From an archaeon (lineage in GTDB: Archaea; Thermoproteota; Thermoprotei_A; Marsarchaeales; Marsarchaeaceae): DNA of 33,347 bases. Below, piece after piece: positions 23,153 to 31,057 of this stretch (its first letter is position 1; every line of letters begins with the position of its first letter). The stretch covers positions 1 through 33,347 of the forward strand of contig CADDZQ010000011.1 in the NCBI GenBank assembly GCA_902812505.1, in the 5' to 3' direction. The translations under genes and the position numbers were made by a program. The notes beneath the pieces were generated by a model. That model worked only from the letters and a program-made list of their open reading frames with translations. It had not been told where the DNA came from and did no database searches.

Positions 23153-24328
23153 TCACACGAGTTCAACAGCTATGGCCGTGGCTCCCCCCACACCGTGACA
23201 GAGAGACGCTATTCCTCTTCTGCCTCCAAGCCTTCTTAGCGTGTTTATAAGCGTTATAAGTATCCTTGCACCAGTCGCCCCTATAGGGTGTCCGAGCGCT
23301 ATGGCTCCGCCGAAGACGTTGAGTCTATCGTAGTCGATGCCCAGTTTTTTATGGTAGATTACACTGCTGACCGCGAATGCCTCATTATTCTCAAAGTAGT
23401 CAAAGTCGTTTATCTTCATATTTAGTTTTTCAAGAAGCTTTTTAACGGCGGGTATTGGTGCCTCCACGAACCTCCAGCTCTCTGTTCCCACCCATGAGTA
23501 GCCTAGAATTCTGGCTATGGGTTTCACCCCCGCCTCATTAACTGCCTTAGAGTTCATAATAAGCATGGCTGCTGCGCCGTCGGATACTTGAGAGGATGAT
23601 CCGGCGGTGTGCAGACCTGAGGCTGAGAAGGCGGGTGGTAGGGAAGAGAGCTTTTCAATCGATGTATCCTGCCTTATTCCCTGATCCATTGAAACAATGG
23701 TTCCGTCGACTTGGATGGGTACAACCTCATCCTCGAAGAAACCCTTCTTGTATGCGTTGGATGCCCGTAAATGGCTAGTGTACGCCACTTCGTCTAGCTC
23801 CCTACGAGACACACCCATTTCACCGGCCACCATATCCGCTTCTTCACCCATGAGTTTAAGGTTAAACGGGTCGGTCAGACCATCGCGGAGCATGATGTCC
23901 ACTAGCTCCATTCTGCTATCCATGAGAGACTTTACACCCCACCTGAGCCCTCCGCTCAGAAGGAATCCGGCTTGACTCATGCCCTCCACACCCCCAGCGA
24001 GTACAGCTCGGGCGTCGCCCAAGCTCACGGATTGGGAGGCGTTAATCACGGCCATCATACCAGAGGAGCACACCATGTCCACACTGTAGGCGTCGACTCG
24101 ATTGGGTATACCAGCCTTTATGGATATTTGCCGTGAAATGTCTTGGCCGTGGCCAGCCCTAAGCACGTTACCGAAAACAACGAGCTCCACAAACGCTGGG
24201 TCAACCCTGCTCCTATTAAGGGTCTCCCTAGCAATCTGTGAGCCCAGTTCAACGGGGTTAGTGTTTCTGAATGCTCCCCCAAATTTGCCGATAGGCGACC
24301 TAGCCATAGAAACTATATATGCATCCAC
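23153..24328 (-). CDS. Acetyl-CoA acetyltransferase (thiolase II type)
   Basis: 391 residues, normal for thiolases of the bacterial/biosynthetic type rather than the archaeal HMG-linked SCP-x-like form. Nucleophile C87 lies in VDMVCSSGM; ENNEAFAV, GGAIALGHPIGATGAR (catalytic His) and the late SLCHGVGGATA (acid/base C377) are all present. It condenses or cleaves acetyl-CoA and acyl-CoA; direction and chain length are open. GTG 24328 is about 28 bases after GCTTAAATC on the minus strand, supporting a leaderless start. It is divergent from the disulfide oxidoreductase across an AT-rich gap. Confidence 0.9.
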   Translation of the reverse strand: MDAYIVSMARSPIGKFGGAFRNTNPVELGSQIARETLNRSRVDPAFVELVVFGNVLRAGHGQDISRQISIKAGIPNRVDAYSVDMVCSSGMMAVINASQSVSLGDARAVLAGGVEGMSQAGFLLSGGLRWGVKSLMDSRMELVDIMLRDGLTDPFNLKLMGEEADMVAGEMGVSRRELDEVAYTSHLRASNAYKKGFFEDEVVPIQVDGTIVSMDQGIRQDTSIEKLSSLPPAFSASGLHTAGSSSQVSDGAAAMLIMNSKAVNEAGVKPIARILGYSWVGTESWRFVEAPIPAVKKLLEKLNMKINDFDYFENNEAFAVSSVIYHKKLGIDYDRLNVFGGAIALGHPIGATGARILITLINTLRRLGGRRGIASLCHGVGGATAIAVELV

Positions 24329-24663
24329 AATTAGGGAATGCCCAAATAACTGATTTAAGCTCTAGTAACACCCGAATCCGCAGACAGCCTAGTATACACT
24401 TTAAGCAGTGGTGTGCGAACACCTAGGTAGCACGTTGGGCACCAAATTTTTTGCATCGTAGAGTCAATTTTGGTTAAATTTTTGTACATAGTTTAAAATC
24501 CAGATTATCTTGATAATATATGATAATAAATTAGATATTAACCAAGTATATATGCGTATTAACTTGATTGTTAGTTTTAGTTAATTAGTAGAATTGTCGA
24601 ATTAGATATTACCTGATTTATTCGGTGGAAGGTTTATATATGTGTAAAACGGACATCGTTGTG
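24329..24663. promoter_or_regulatory. AT-rich divergent control region (thiolase / disulfide oxidoreductase)
   Basis: About 335 bases without a gene. It contains the thiolase TATA (24352-24360, minus strand), a perfect palindrome ATTATC-TT-GATAAT at 24504-24517, and two copies of AATTAGATATTA(A)CC at 24529-24543 and 24600-24613, then the TATA box of the downstream gene. The layout looks like operators ahead of the plus-strand promoter. Confidence 0.4.
24632..24639 (+). promoter_or_regulatory. TATA box of the disulfide oxidoreductase
   Basis: TTTATATA is centred about 28 bases before ATG 24664 and 25 before GTG 24661. It lies inside the open frame that begins at GTG 24625, so that upstream start is unlikely. 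Confidence 0.6.
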
Positions 24664-25314
24664 ATGGTTATGGCGATACTGCGCGAAAGTGATAAGCAAT
24701 TTATTCGTGAACTGTTCGAAAAAGAATTGAAGGATGATGTGAGGATAGTTGTCTTTACATCTAATGATAACTGCGAGTACTGTCAGCCAACGGTTGAAAT
24801 CCTCAAGGAACTCGCCTCCTTATCTCCCAAGATTAAACTAGAGGAGCACGACTATAACAGTGAAAAGCAGCTTGCTGAATCAATGGGTGTAGACAAGGTT
24901 CCCGCCACAGTCATCGTAGCTAGTAATGGTGCGAAGCTTTACTATTTCGGTATACCCTCTGGCTATGAGTTCAGAAGCCTATTAGATGATATTGTCGATG
25001 TGTCAAAGAATACTACTCGTTTACCTGACGAGGTAAGGGCTCAGATAAGGGGGATCGATGACCCAGTCCATATAAAGGTCTTCGTCACCCCGACTTGCCC
25101 GTATTGCCCTAGGGCTGTGCGGACTGCGCACCAGTTCGCGCTCGAGAACCCCAACATTAGGGCGGATATGATTGAGGCTTTAGAGTTTCCTGAACTGGCT
25201 CAACAGTACAATGTTATGGCTGTCCCCAAAGTGGTCATCAACGAGTCAACGGAGTTCGAAGGTGCGCTCCCTGAGAATGTGTTCGCGGAAAGTGTTGTGT
25301 CCGCCCTAAGTTAG
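24664..25314 (+). CDS. pdo: Protein disulfide oxidoreductase (two thioredoxin folds)
   Basis: 216 residues forming two thioredoxin-like domains, as in the thermophile PDO/glutaredoxin-like family. N-terminal site C37-E-Y-C40 (SNDNCEYCQP) and C-terminal site C145-P-Y-C148 (TPTCPYCPR), each followed by a cis-Pro element (KVPATV, AVPKVV). It makes or isomerises protein disulfides in the cytoplasm of thermophiles. The start is ATG 24664, set by the TATA box; ATG 24670 and GTG 24661 are equally leaderless choices. It overlaps the convergent small membrane protein by 4 bases, and a T-rich run just past its stop may end transcription. Confidence 0.88.
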   Translation: MVMAILRESDKQFIRELFEKELKDDVRIVVFTSNDNCEYCQPTVEILKELASLSPKIKLEEHDYNSEKQLAESMGVDKVPATVIVASNGAKLYYFGIPSGYEFRSLLDDIVDVSKNTTRLPDEVRAQIRGIDDPVHIKVFVTPTCPYCPRAVRTAHQFALENPNIRADMIEALEFPELAQQYNVMAVPKVVINESTEFEGALPENVFAESVVSALS

Positions 25315-25595
25315 GCTACCTTTTTTGTGTTTTCGTTCTCAGTTTCTTTGGCGGTTAAGCCTTTATAGTAGAGGACTGCGGCGGCTATTAGCTGTGCTAC
25401 ACCTACGAAGTTGACATAGTAGATTGGGGCCACCGTTGCCCCGCTAATATTGGGGTGGGTCCAGAACGGTTCGAAGGAGAAAACAATATTGTAGTCCAAT
25501 CCATGGCCACTTATGTGGTAGCCTGTGCCAAGGAGCGCGAAGAATATTCCGACAGCTGTGAGCACTATAGCCGTGATAACGAATTCTCTATCCAC
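25311..25595 (-). CDS. Small two-helix membrane protein
   Basis: 94 residues: helix about 5-25, an external loop with His, Tyr and Trp residues (GYHISGHGLDYNIVFSFEPFWTHP), a second helix (about 58-78) and a charged tail (TAKETENENTKK). No family recognised. The His-rich loop could bind metal. It is divergent from a secreted-type protein gene and convergent with pdo. GTG 25595 is the start, just after GGGGTAGG-type purines. Confidence 0.55.
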   Translation of the reverse strand: MDREFVITAIVLTAVGIFFALLGTGYHISGHGLDYNIVFSFEPFWTHPNISGATVAPIYYVNFVGVAQLIAAAVLYYKGLTAKETENENTKKVA

Positions 25596-25669
25596 TTATC
25601 CTACCCCTAAGCGGATGTTTTTTGGCGGAATATAGGATTTTTGTCTTGGCTTAGGTCTCTTCGTTTAAC

Positions 25670-25679
25670 TTATATATTC
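25670..25679 (+). promoter_or_regulatory. TATA box of the anchored extracytoplasmic protein
   Basis: CTTATATATT lies about 25 bases before ATG 25699, but only about 13 before ATG 25687, so it selects the downstream start. Confidence 0.6.
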
Positions 25680-25698
25680 TTGTTAGATGAGGGTACCC

Positions 25699-26091
25699 AT
25701 GGATAGTAGGGGTCAGGCAAGTAAGGCCACACTCTTATTCACGGCTCTTATAATCGTGATTGGTTTAGGTTTGGCGGGTTACGCCGTCAACAGACAGGTG
25801 ATACAGCCAGCCGCGAGCACTGTTGGGTACCCTCCGGCTGGTACCATTGTTGTACCCAACCAGACATCAGTGGAGCTCTTCTACACGTCTGGCTCAGGCT
25901 TCACGATGAACAGTAGTGCGCCCATCAATGTATTCATCTTGGTTAATAAGCCTGGCACATTTCAAAGCGTGTACCAGTACACTGAGTTGTCTGTGAGTAA
26001 AATGAGTGTCACATACCCCCTCACGGGTGAGGTGTACATTGTGTTGAGTAATCCCTGGACCTATAACATCACTGTTACATACAGTCAATGA
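25699..26091 (+). CDS. Membrane-anchored extracytoplasmic protein, unknown function
   Basis: 130 residues: one N-terminal hydrophobic helix (about 11-28) then a beta-rich domain outside the membrane, with N-glycosylation-type sites (NQT, NSS, NIT) and alternating hydrophobic strands (INVFILVNKPG, GEVYIVLSNPWTYNITVTY). The second half resembles the immunoglobulin-like beta-sandwich style common in archaeal surface proteins; no catalytic or metal residues stand out. Function unknown. Confidence 0.6.
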   Translation: MDSRGQASKATLLFTALIIVIGLGLAGYAVNRQVIQPAASTVGYPPAGTIVVPNQTSVELFYTSGSGFTMNSSAPINVFILVNKPGTFQSVYQYTELSVSKMSVTYPLTGEVYIVLSNPWTYNITVTYSQ

Positions 26092-26147
26092 GGGATCCGT
26101 ATACACTCTCGTTTAAGGCTTATTTGTGTGCGTAGAGAGGTATGATT

Positions 26148-26576
26148 ATGGCGGACGCCTTATCAAAGCATTCGTGTAATCACAGATTCAAGTATTACGG
26201 GGTAGTGGGCCTAGCTGTGCCAGGCCATGTTGTGGGAACAATAGACCTGTGGAGGTGTTTGAACTGCGGCTCGGTAGACGCCAACCCGAGGAGGGTGGGG
26301 GATACTCGACCACCGAGTACAGTTGGCTTTAACATCTTAGAGGACGACGAGAAGTGGATGATACTAGCATGCTATGATAACAAACCCCCATTTAACTGGG
26401 ACCTCGTTAGGGCTAAGCCTGGCATGAGTATCCCACACGAGTGCGTAGGACCTGAGAAGAACTTCAAAGTAGACAGCGACTATAATTTGCTACTTGACGG
26501 CGGTGGTAAACCTGCTAGGCATGAGCTAAAAATGGTCGAAGACTATATGGAGAAGACGATTCTCTTGGTCAAGTAG
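26148..26576 (+). CDS. Putative zinc-binding protein of unknown function
   Basis: 142 residues. C10, H12, C37 and C40 (SCNHRF...LWRCLNCGSVD) look like a treble-clef or ribbon zinc site; the remaining two thirds are mixed with no known motif (ILEDDEKWMILACYDNKPPFNWDLVRAKPG). AGAGGT lies 6 bases before ATG 26148, which I prefer over ATG 26142. It overlaps the end of seryl-tRNA synthetase by 8 bases, tail to tail. No family recognised. Confidence 0.6.
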   Translation: MADALSKHSCNHRFKYYGVVGLAVPGHVVGTIDLWRCLNCGSVDANPRRVGDTRPPSTVGFNILEDDEKWMILACYDNKPPFNWDLVRAKPGMSIPHECVGPEKNFKVDSDYNLLLDGGGKPARHELKMVEDYMEKTILLVK

Positions 26577-27870
26577 GTTTAGCCTTTGGCGCTATTTCTG
26601 TTCTCCCATTCATATATGGTGTAAGCGCCCTAGGTATCTTTACCACTCCATCCCTTTGCTGGTGGTTTTCGAGGATTGCTACCAGTGCGCGCGGTGTGGC
26701 CACCGCCGTGCTGTTAAGGGTGTGTACGTAATCCTTTTCAGCTGAGCCGTGCCTTAGCCTGTACTTGATGTTGAGGCTAACCGCCTGATAGCTTGTGCAG
26801 TTACTCGTGGACACAACCTCCCTGTATGTTAGCTGCGCTGGCATCCACGCCTCTACGTCGTATTGTTTTGCGTTTTTGGGGCTTATGTCACCCGAGCATA
26901 TCTCCACCACCCTGTAGGGCACTTCGAGTGCCCTGAAGATCTCCTCGGCGTTACTTAGTAGCTCTTCAAGGTGTTTGGGTGAGTCTTCGGGTCTGCAGAA
27001 GACCACTTGTTCGACTTTGTTAAAGTTGTGCACCCTGAATATACCCTTAGTGTCCTTACCATGCGCGCCGGCTTCCTTGCGGAAGTTGACGCTTATGCCC
27101 GCATACTTGAGTGGAAGTTCCTCTGGTTCAAACGTCTCATCCATATGCATGGCGACTAGTGGGTGTTCGGATGTGGCTATGAGGTATAGGTCCTCTCCTT
27201 CGATTTTATACATCGTGTCCTCAAAGTCTTGAAGAGGCGTCACACCCTCATAGGCTTCTCTACGCATCATTTCAGGTGGGAAAACGGGGGTGAAGCCCTT
27301 CTCCACAAGTCTATCCAGAGCGAACCTTAGTATCGCGAGGTCAAGTAGTACTAGGTCCCCCTTGAGGAAATAGAATCTTGACCCAGCTATCTTAGCGGCT
27401 CTATCCAGATCAGCCAGATCGAGTTGCGTTATTAGGTCAACGTGGCTCTTTGGCTCAAAGTCGAACACTGGCTTATCACCAACCGATCTGACCACCACGT
27501 TCGCGGTTTCATCAAGGCCGTCGGGGGTTGTGTCGTCGAGCAGGTTTGGTACTAGCTTGAGAAGCCGGTCTCTTTCAACCCTGAGAGCCTCAACCACCTT
27601 CTCCATTTCACCTATATCGCTGGATAATTTGGCGGCCATATTCTGCGTTTCACTTGCCTGCGGTGGCCCCTGTTTTAATTGTTGGGCTATGAGCCTTGTG
27701 ATTTTGTTGTGTTCGGCTCTCTTCGCCTCTAATTCACTCATCTTCTTTCTCAGCTCGGTATCGACGCTTAGAAGCCTTTCGAAATATTGAAGGTAGGCTT
27801 CCCTATGCCGCTTCATTATGTTCCGACGCACGCCCTCTGGGTCCTTTCTTATCAGCCTAATATCCAACAT
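26569..27870 (-). CDS. serS: Seryl-tRNA synthetase
   Basis: 433 residues, the common class II SerRS (not the rare methanogen type). It begins MLDIRLIRKDPEGV, has the long antiparallel coiled-coil arm for tRNA(Ser) (about 20-105), TSEHPLVAMH, motif 2 FRKEAGAHGKDTKGIFRVHNF, and motif 3 with ATPRALVAILENHQQRDG. It charges tRNA(Ser) and serves selenocysteine-free serine decoding. ATG 27870 is chosen because GCTTTAATC lies about 29 bases upstream on the minus strand and because the family starts exactly here; GTG 27891 would add seven residues. Confidence 0.95.
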   Translation of the reverse strand: MLDIRLIRKDPEGVRRNIMKRHREAYLQYFERLLSVDTELRKKMSELEAKRAEHNKITRLIAQQLKQGPPQASETQNMAAKLSSDIGEMEKVVEALRVERDRLLKLVPNLLDDTTPDGLDETANVVVRSVGDKPVFDFEPKSHVDLITQLDLADLDRAAKIAGSRFYFLKGDLVLLDLAILRFALDRLVEKGFTPVFPPEMMRREAYEGVTPLQDFEDTMYKIEGEDLYLIATSEHPLVAMHMDETFEPEELPLKYAGISVNFRKEAGAHGKDTKGIFRVHNFNKVEQVVFCRPEDSPKHLEELLSNAEEIFRALEVPYRVVEICSGDISPKNAKQYDVEAWMPAQLTYREVVSTSNCTSYQAVSLNIKYRLRHGSAEKDYVHTLNSTAVATPRALVAILENHQQRDGVVKIPRALTPYMNGRTEIAPKAKPT

Positions 27871-27894
27871 CAATTCAATGTGAATGTGCACGCA

Positions 27895-27903
27895 GATTAA
27901 AGC
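27895..27903 (-). promoter_or_regulatory. TATA box of serS
   Basis: Minus-strand GCTTTAATC is centred about 29 bases before ATG 27870, supporting a near-leaderless mRNA. Confidence 0.5.
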
Positions 27904-28026
27904 TTACCCTAAAACCCGAGCTATTCATAGTGTATGGAAAAAGTATTCACCACCCGATTTTTGTCGACAGAGCAAATCCATGTTGGTTGTCACCCCCTAA
28001 TCTGGGGTACCGTTTTAGACCGTAAA

Positions 28027-28035
28027 TTTTAATTT
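28027..28035 (+). promoter_or_regulatory. TATA box of the CBS-pair protein
   Basis: TTTTAATTT is centred 26 bases before ATG 28057, so that ATG is the likely leaderless start rather than the TTG three bases upstream. Confidence 0.6.
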
Positions 28036-28056
28036 CATAAAGAGTACCATAAATTG

Positions 28057-28485
28057 ATGGTTCTCAAAGCAAGAGAGGTAATGCACACTGATTTACTTAT
28101 AGTAGATGGTGACATAACGGCTTTAGAGGCGGCTAAACGTATGGCCGAAGCCCATAAGGGGTATGCTATTGTTTCCGAGGGTGGAAAACCAGTGGGGATA
28201 GTTACAGAGTGGGATTTCCTCGGAAAGGTGGTGGCCAGGGAGGCTGACCCTAAGGGTATAAGGATACGTGAGCTAGCGTCGGCTCCACTAGTTGGATGCG
28301 ATAAGGAAACGCCGACCGAGGAAGTAGTTGAGTTGATGGTGAGTAAGGGTATTAGACGCCTCATCGTAATGGATAAGGACACTGTTGTGGGAGTAATCAC
28401 CTCCAAGGATATATTGGCAATATTCAAGAAGTACGTCGATGAGATCTCCTCTATAGTGGCGAGGTTTTCTGCAACACCCTTCTAG
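28057..28485 (+). CDS. CBS-domain pair protein
   Basis: 142 residues that are almost nothing but two CBS motifs: VMHTDLLIVDGDITALEAAKRMAEA...PVGIVTEWDFL (about 8-60) and LVGCDKETPTEEVVELMVSKGIRRLIV...VVGVITSKDIL (about 73-128). Such pairs dimerise and sense adenine nucleotides or S-adenosylmethionine. Just downstream come a PhoU/AbrB protein and a CNNM-type protein that also has CBS domains, which suggests a shared nucleotide-, phosphate- or Mg-responsive setting. No target protein is evident from the sequence. Confidence 0.85.
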   Translation: MVLKAREVMHTDLLIVDGDITALEAAKRMAEAHKGYAIVSEGGKPVGIVTEWDFLGKVVAREADPKGIRIRELASAPLVGCDKETPTEEVVELMVSKGIRRLIVMDKDTVVGVITSKDILAIFKKYVDEISSIVARFSATPF

Positions 28486-28514
28486 TTATATAGAACAATA
28501 TAGTAATATAAAAT

Positions 28515-28523
28515 CTTATATAG
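28515..28523 (+). promoter_or_regulatory. TATA box of the PhoU/AbrB gene
   Basis: CTTATATAG is centred about 28 bases before TTG 28547, so the gene has its own leaderless promoter despite following the CBS gene by only 61 bases. Confidence 0.6.
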
Positions 28524-28546
28524 TTAGCTCGGGTATACTTAATAGA

Positions 28547-29629
28547 TTGAGTTTGGTGTACCCTGTTTCAGAAACAGTTTCTAGTGGGTTAGTGGATAAG
28601 TTTACTAGGAGAGCGCAACTCACAGGTGGCTCCACATTTGTGGTTTCACTGCCGGCTGAGTGGGTTAAGGCTGTTGGCTTAAAACCTAAGCAGGAGCTCT
28701 ACATTGTACCCCAGAGCGACCTTTCACTACTAGTGTTAGTGGGGGGAAAAGAGAGTGAGTTGGCCGAGGGGCTTGTCAACGCTGCTAACTGTGCTGACGG
28801 GGAGGAAGCGTTAAGGGAGTTCATCGCCAACTATATCGCTGGTTATGATTCGATAAAGATAAAGTGTGAGATAGGCGATTTCCGGCATAGGCTTAAGTCC
28901 CAGATCAGGGAGAAGCTCATAGGGGTTGAAATAGTAGAGGAAACATCCGAATACGTGGTTATTCAATGTCTACATGGAGACGTGGACCTCCCCCTGAGCA
29001 AAGCTTTGAGGAGAATGGCCCTGCTTGTCACAGCCATGCTTCAGGACTCAGTTAGAGCTCTCCTAACACTTGACTCCCAGTTAGCGGAGGAGGTAATTAA
29101 CAGGGATGATGAAGTTGACAGGTTCGCCTACTACATTTTCAGACAGCTTAACAGGTCGCTGCTGAACCCTGTTCTCATTCAAAATACTGGTATGAAGAAT
29201 ATAAGGGAGTTTATGCCCTTCACAATACTTGTAAGAAGCGTTGAGAGAATAGCCGATCACGCCACGCAGATAGCATCTTCGGCGCGTGAACTACAAGGGA
29301 TAGAGCTCGATGACAAGGTGGTAGAGCAGATAAACAGGCTTGCAACTAATTCTCAGTCACTTTTCGAAAGGTCTATGAATGCTGTCTATACACTCGACCC
29401 CAAGGGTGCCAATGATGTAATCAGGGGTGTTGGTCAAATTCTAAATATCGAGGCAAACGTTACCCAGTTACTGTTCGCTTCGAAACTAGATGCCAAGAGC
29501 GTGTCCCTATTAAGGCTAGGATTGGAGAGCCTGCGCAGGGTGGCCGAGTATTCGGCGGATATATGTGAGGTTGTGGTGGATGTGAGCGTGTCTTCCAAGC
29601 TCAGACTCAACCAGCAGGGGGCTGACTGA
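28547..29629 (+). CDS. PhoU-like protein with N-terminal SpoVT/AbrB domain
   Basis: 360 residues. Residues about 18-60 (RRAQLTGGSTFVVSLPAEWVKAVGLKPKQELYIV) are an AbrB-type DNA-binding swapped hairpin; about 150-345 are two PhoU three-helix units with the acidic metal motifs N-RDDEVDRF and SVERIADHATQIA. This architecture is archaeal and generally thought to be a phosphate- or metal-responsive regulator; no Pst phosphate transporter is in the window. The TTG start at 28547 is set by the TATA box. The CNNM-type gene follows after 51 bases. Confidence 0.85.
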   Translation: MSLVYPVSETVSSGLVDKFTRRAQLTGGSTFVVSLPAEWVKAVGLKPKQELYIVPQSDLSLLVLVGGKESELAEGLVNAANCADGEEALREFIANYIAGYDSIKIKCEIGDFRHRLKSQIREKLIGVEIVEETSEYVVIQCLHGDVDLPLSKALRRMALLVTAMLQDSVRALLTLDSQLAEEVINRDDEVDRFAYYIFRQLNRSLLNPVLIQNTGMKNIREFMPFTILVRSVERIADHATQIASSARELQGIELDDKVVEQINRLATNSQSLFERSMNAVYTLDPKGANDVIRGVGQILNIEANVTQLLFASKLDAKSVSLLRLGLESLRRVAEYSADICEVVVDVSVSSKLRLNQQGAD

Positions 29630-29680
29630 AACCAACCATGTTTACACCCGTGTAAGGGAAGTGGCTGGTGAGCATATAAT

Positions 29681-30745
29681 TTGGGTTTTGTTGCTGCTAA
29701 CATAGCCTTGCTCGTGTTAGCCTACTTGGTCCTGGTAGGGTTGTCGTTTGTTTTCTCAGCCGCCGAAACCTCCTACTCTTCCCTGAGAGTCATGTTGATC
29801 CGCCTCTACGCTGCCCGGGGTAACAAGCGCGCTCAAACGGTGTTAAAGCTAACAAACAACCTACCGCACACCCTTAACGCCATCGTGATAGGCGACAACA
29901 TGGTCAACATCGTGTTCACCTCTATCGCCACCTATTCTGGCTATGTTTACGGCGGGACAGCTGGCGCCATAATTTTCTCCGTTGTGAATCTACTTATAGT
30001 GTTCATAATCAGTGAAGCATGGCCCAAAACGCTTGCAGCCAATAATCCAGAAGACTTAGCGCTTAAGTTATCTGGGTTCATGGGGGTCTATCTTGCCGTG
30101 ATGAATGTTCCCGCCTCTTTCTTTAACGCCGTAGGCCAAAGACTTTCGGGCGTGTTTTCTTGGACGAGGACCCGTGGTAGCATGACAACGGAGGAGAGGA
30201 TGCTCTACGCTTTAGAGCTAGCGAAAGCGGAGGGAGTGATAAGTGACAGACAACACTTTATAATAAACAGGCTTCTCAAACTTGACGACGCAACCGCTAA
30301 GGATATCATGGTTCCCGTGGAGAAGAGTGTGGTTCTAACAGCTGGGTCGAGTGTGGAGGAAGCCATGAAGATCTTCAGTCGCTCGGGTCACAGGCGTCTC
30401 CCAATTATTAGACCCCAAGCCAAGGAGGGTGGTTATCCGGCTGGCAGTGTTATAGGAGCCTTATATATTAGGGACGCCGCTGTACTCCTCATCAACGGCT
30501 ACGGTGACACACCGGTTGAAGAAGTGTGTGAGCCAGTCGTTGTGGCCTCAGAGGGTACAAAGTTAATCGATGTATTAAACAGTATGCATGAGAAGGGCGC
30601 ACAGGTGGCATCGATCGAAGATGGGGGTGTGGTTAAGGGTTTCATATTTATGAACGACATTCTGATCTCCATTTTCGGTGAGAGAAGAACGCATCCGAGG
30701 GGCAGAGGGCTTATAGAGAAATTCAAGACCAGAAGAAAGGGCTAA
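29681..30745 (+). CDS. CNNM/CorB-type membrane protein with CBS pair
   Basis: 354 residues: a DUF21/CNNM membrane domain of three to four helices (about 1-160) with SAAETSYSSL, LPHTLNAIVIGDNMVNIVFTS and ISEAWPKTLAANNPE, then a helical linker (TTEERMLYALELAKAEGVI) and two CBS motifs (about 205-335). It ends without the C-terminal CorC/HlyC domain. Family members move or control Mg2+ (Mg-ATP binding to CBS). TTG 29681 follows a GGTGAG site by 8 bases, so it may be translated on the PhoU/AbrB mRNA. Confidence 0.85.
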   Translation: MGFVAANIALLVLAYLVLVGLSFVFSAAETSYSSLRVMLIRLYAARGNKRAQTVLKLTNNLPHTLNAIVIGDNMVNIVFTSIATYSGYVYGGTAGAIIFSVVNLLIVFIISEAWPKTLAANNPEDLALKLSGFMGVYLAVMNVPASFFNAVGQRLSGVFSWTRTRGSMTTEERMLYALELAKAEGVISDRQHFIINRLLKLDDATAKDIMVPVEKSVVLTAGSSVEEAMKIFSRSGHRRLPIIRPQAKEGGYPAGSVIGALYIRDAAVLLINGYGDTPVEEVCEPVVVASEGTKLIDVLNSMHEKGAQVASIEDGGVVKGFIFMNDILISIFGERRTHPRGRGLIEKFKTRRKG

Positions 30746-30822
30746 TTACTCGTCATACTGCTAGTTACAGGTTTTGAGCATAAGCAATGCTAGAACCGTG
30801 CTTTTATCCAGTTAGAACTAAT

Positions 30823-30852
30823 GTCACCCATATCTCTTAGCCAAGAGGTGAC
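30823..30852. repeat. Bulged inverted repeat
   Basis: GTCAC, a 6-base bulge, CTCTT, loop AGCC, AAGAG, GTGAC. Ten paired bases in two blocks. It lies 78 bases after the CNNM stop; it could end its mRNA or be part of a small RNA. Confidence 0.35.
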
Positions 30853-30876
30853 CCAATATTTATCAAGTTTCCAAAA

Positions 30877-30896
30877 CCTCGCCTTTTAAGGCGGGG
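30877..30896. repeat. GC-rich hairpin resembling an IS200/IS605-type end
   Basis: CCTCGCCTT-TT-AAGGCGGGG: nine paired bases (one G-T) round a two-base loop. Hairpins of this form are common at the ends of IS200/IS605 elements and TnpB guide RNAs. No transposase or TnpB remnant is visible around it, so it could equally be an independent structure. Confidence 0.4.
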
Positions 30897-31027
30897 ATAG
30901 CCCACCAAGTTTCTGATTACCGCTGATAGGTGTCTGGGTAAAGGTTTTCCACGCTTAGCCACCACGCTCACAACCAATTGACCCGGATATTATCTAGTAG
31001 CGACGCTCTGTTATGGTATAAACCAAG

Positions 31028-31036
31028 TTTTAAATA
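31028..31036 (+). promoter_or_regulatory. TATA box of the GlcD-type oxidase
   Basis: TTTTAAATA is centred about 26-27 bases before GTG 31058, near-consensus in sequence and spacing, so the mRNA is probably leaderless. Confidence 0.65.
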
Positions 31037-31057
31037 CTCAGTCTCTAAAGGGTTGTT

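Larger units (their letters stand above)
30746..31057. other. Intergenic region with two hairpins
   Basis: No gene in these 312 bases. Contents: a bulged hairpin at 30823-30852, a strong short-loop hairpin at 30877-30896, three copies of CAAGTTT (near 30864, 30906 and 31024) and the promoter of the FAD-oxidase gene at 31028-31036. Confidence 0.5.
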
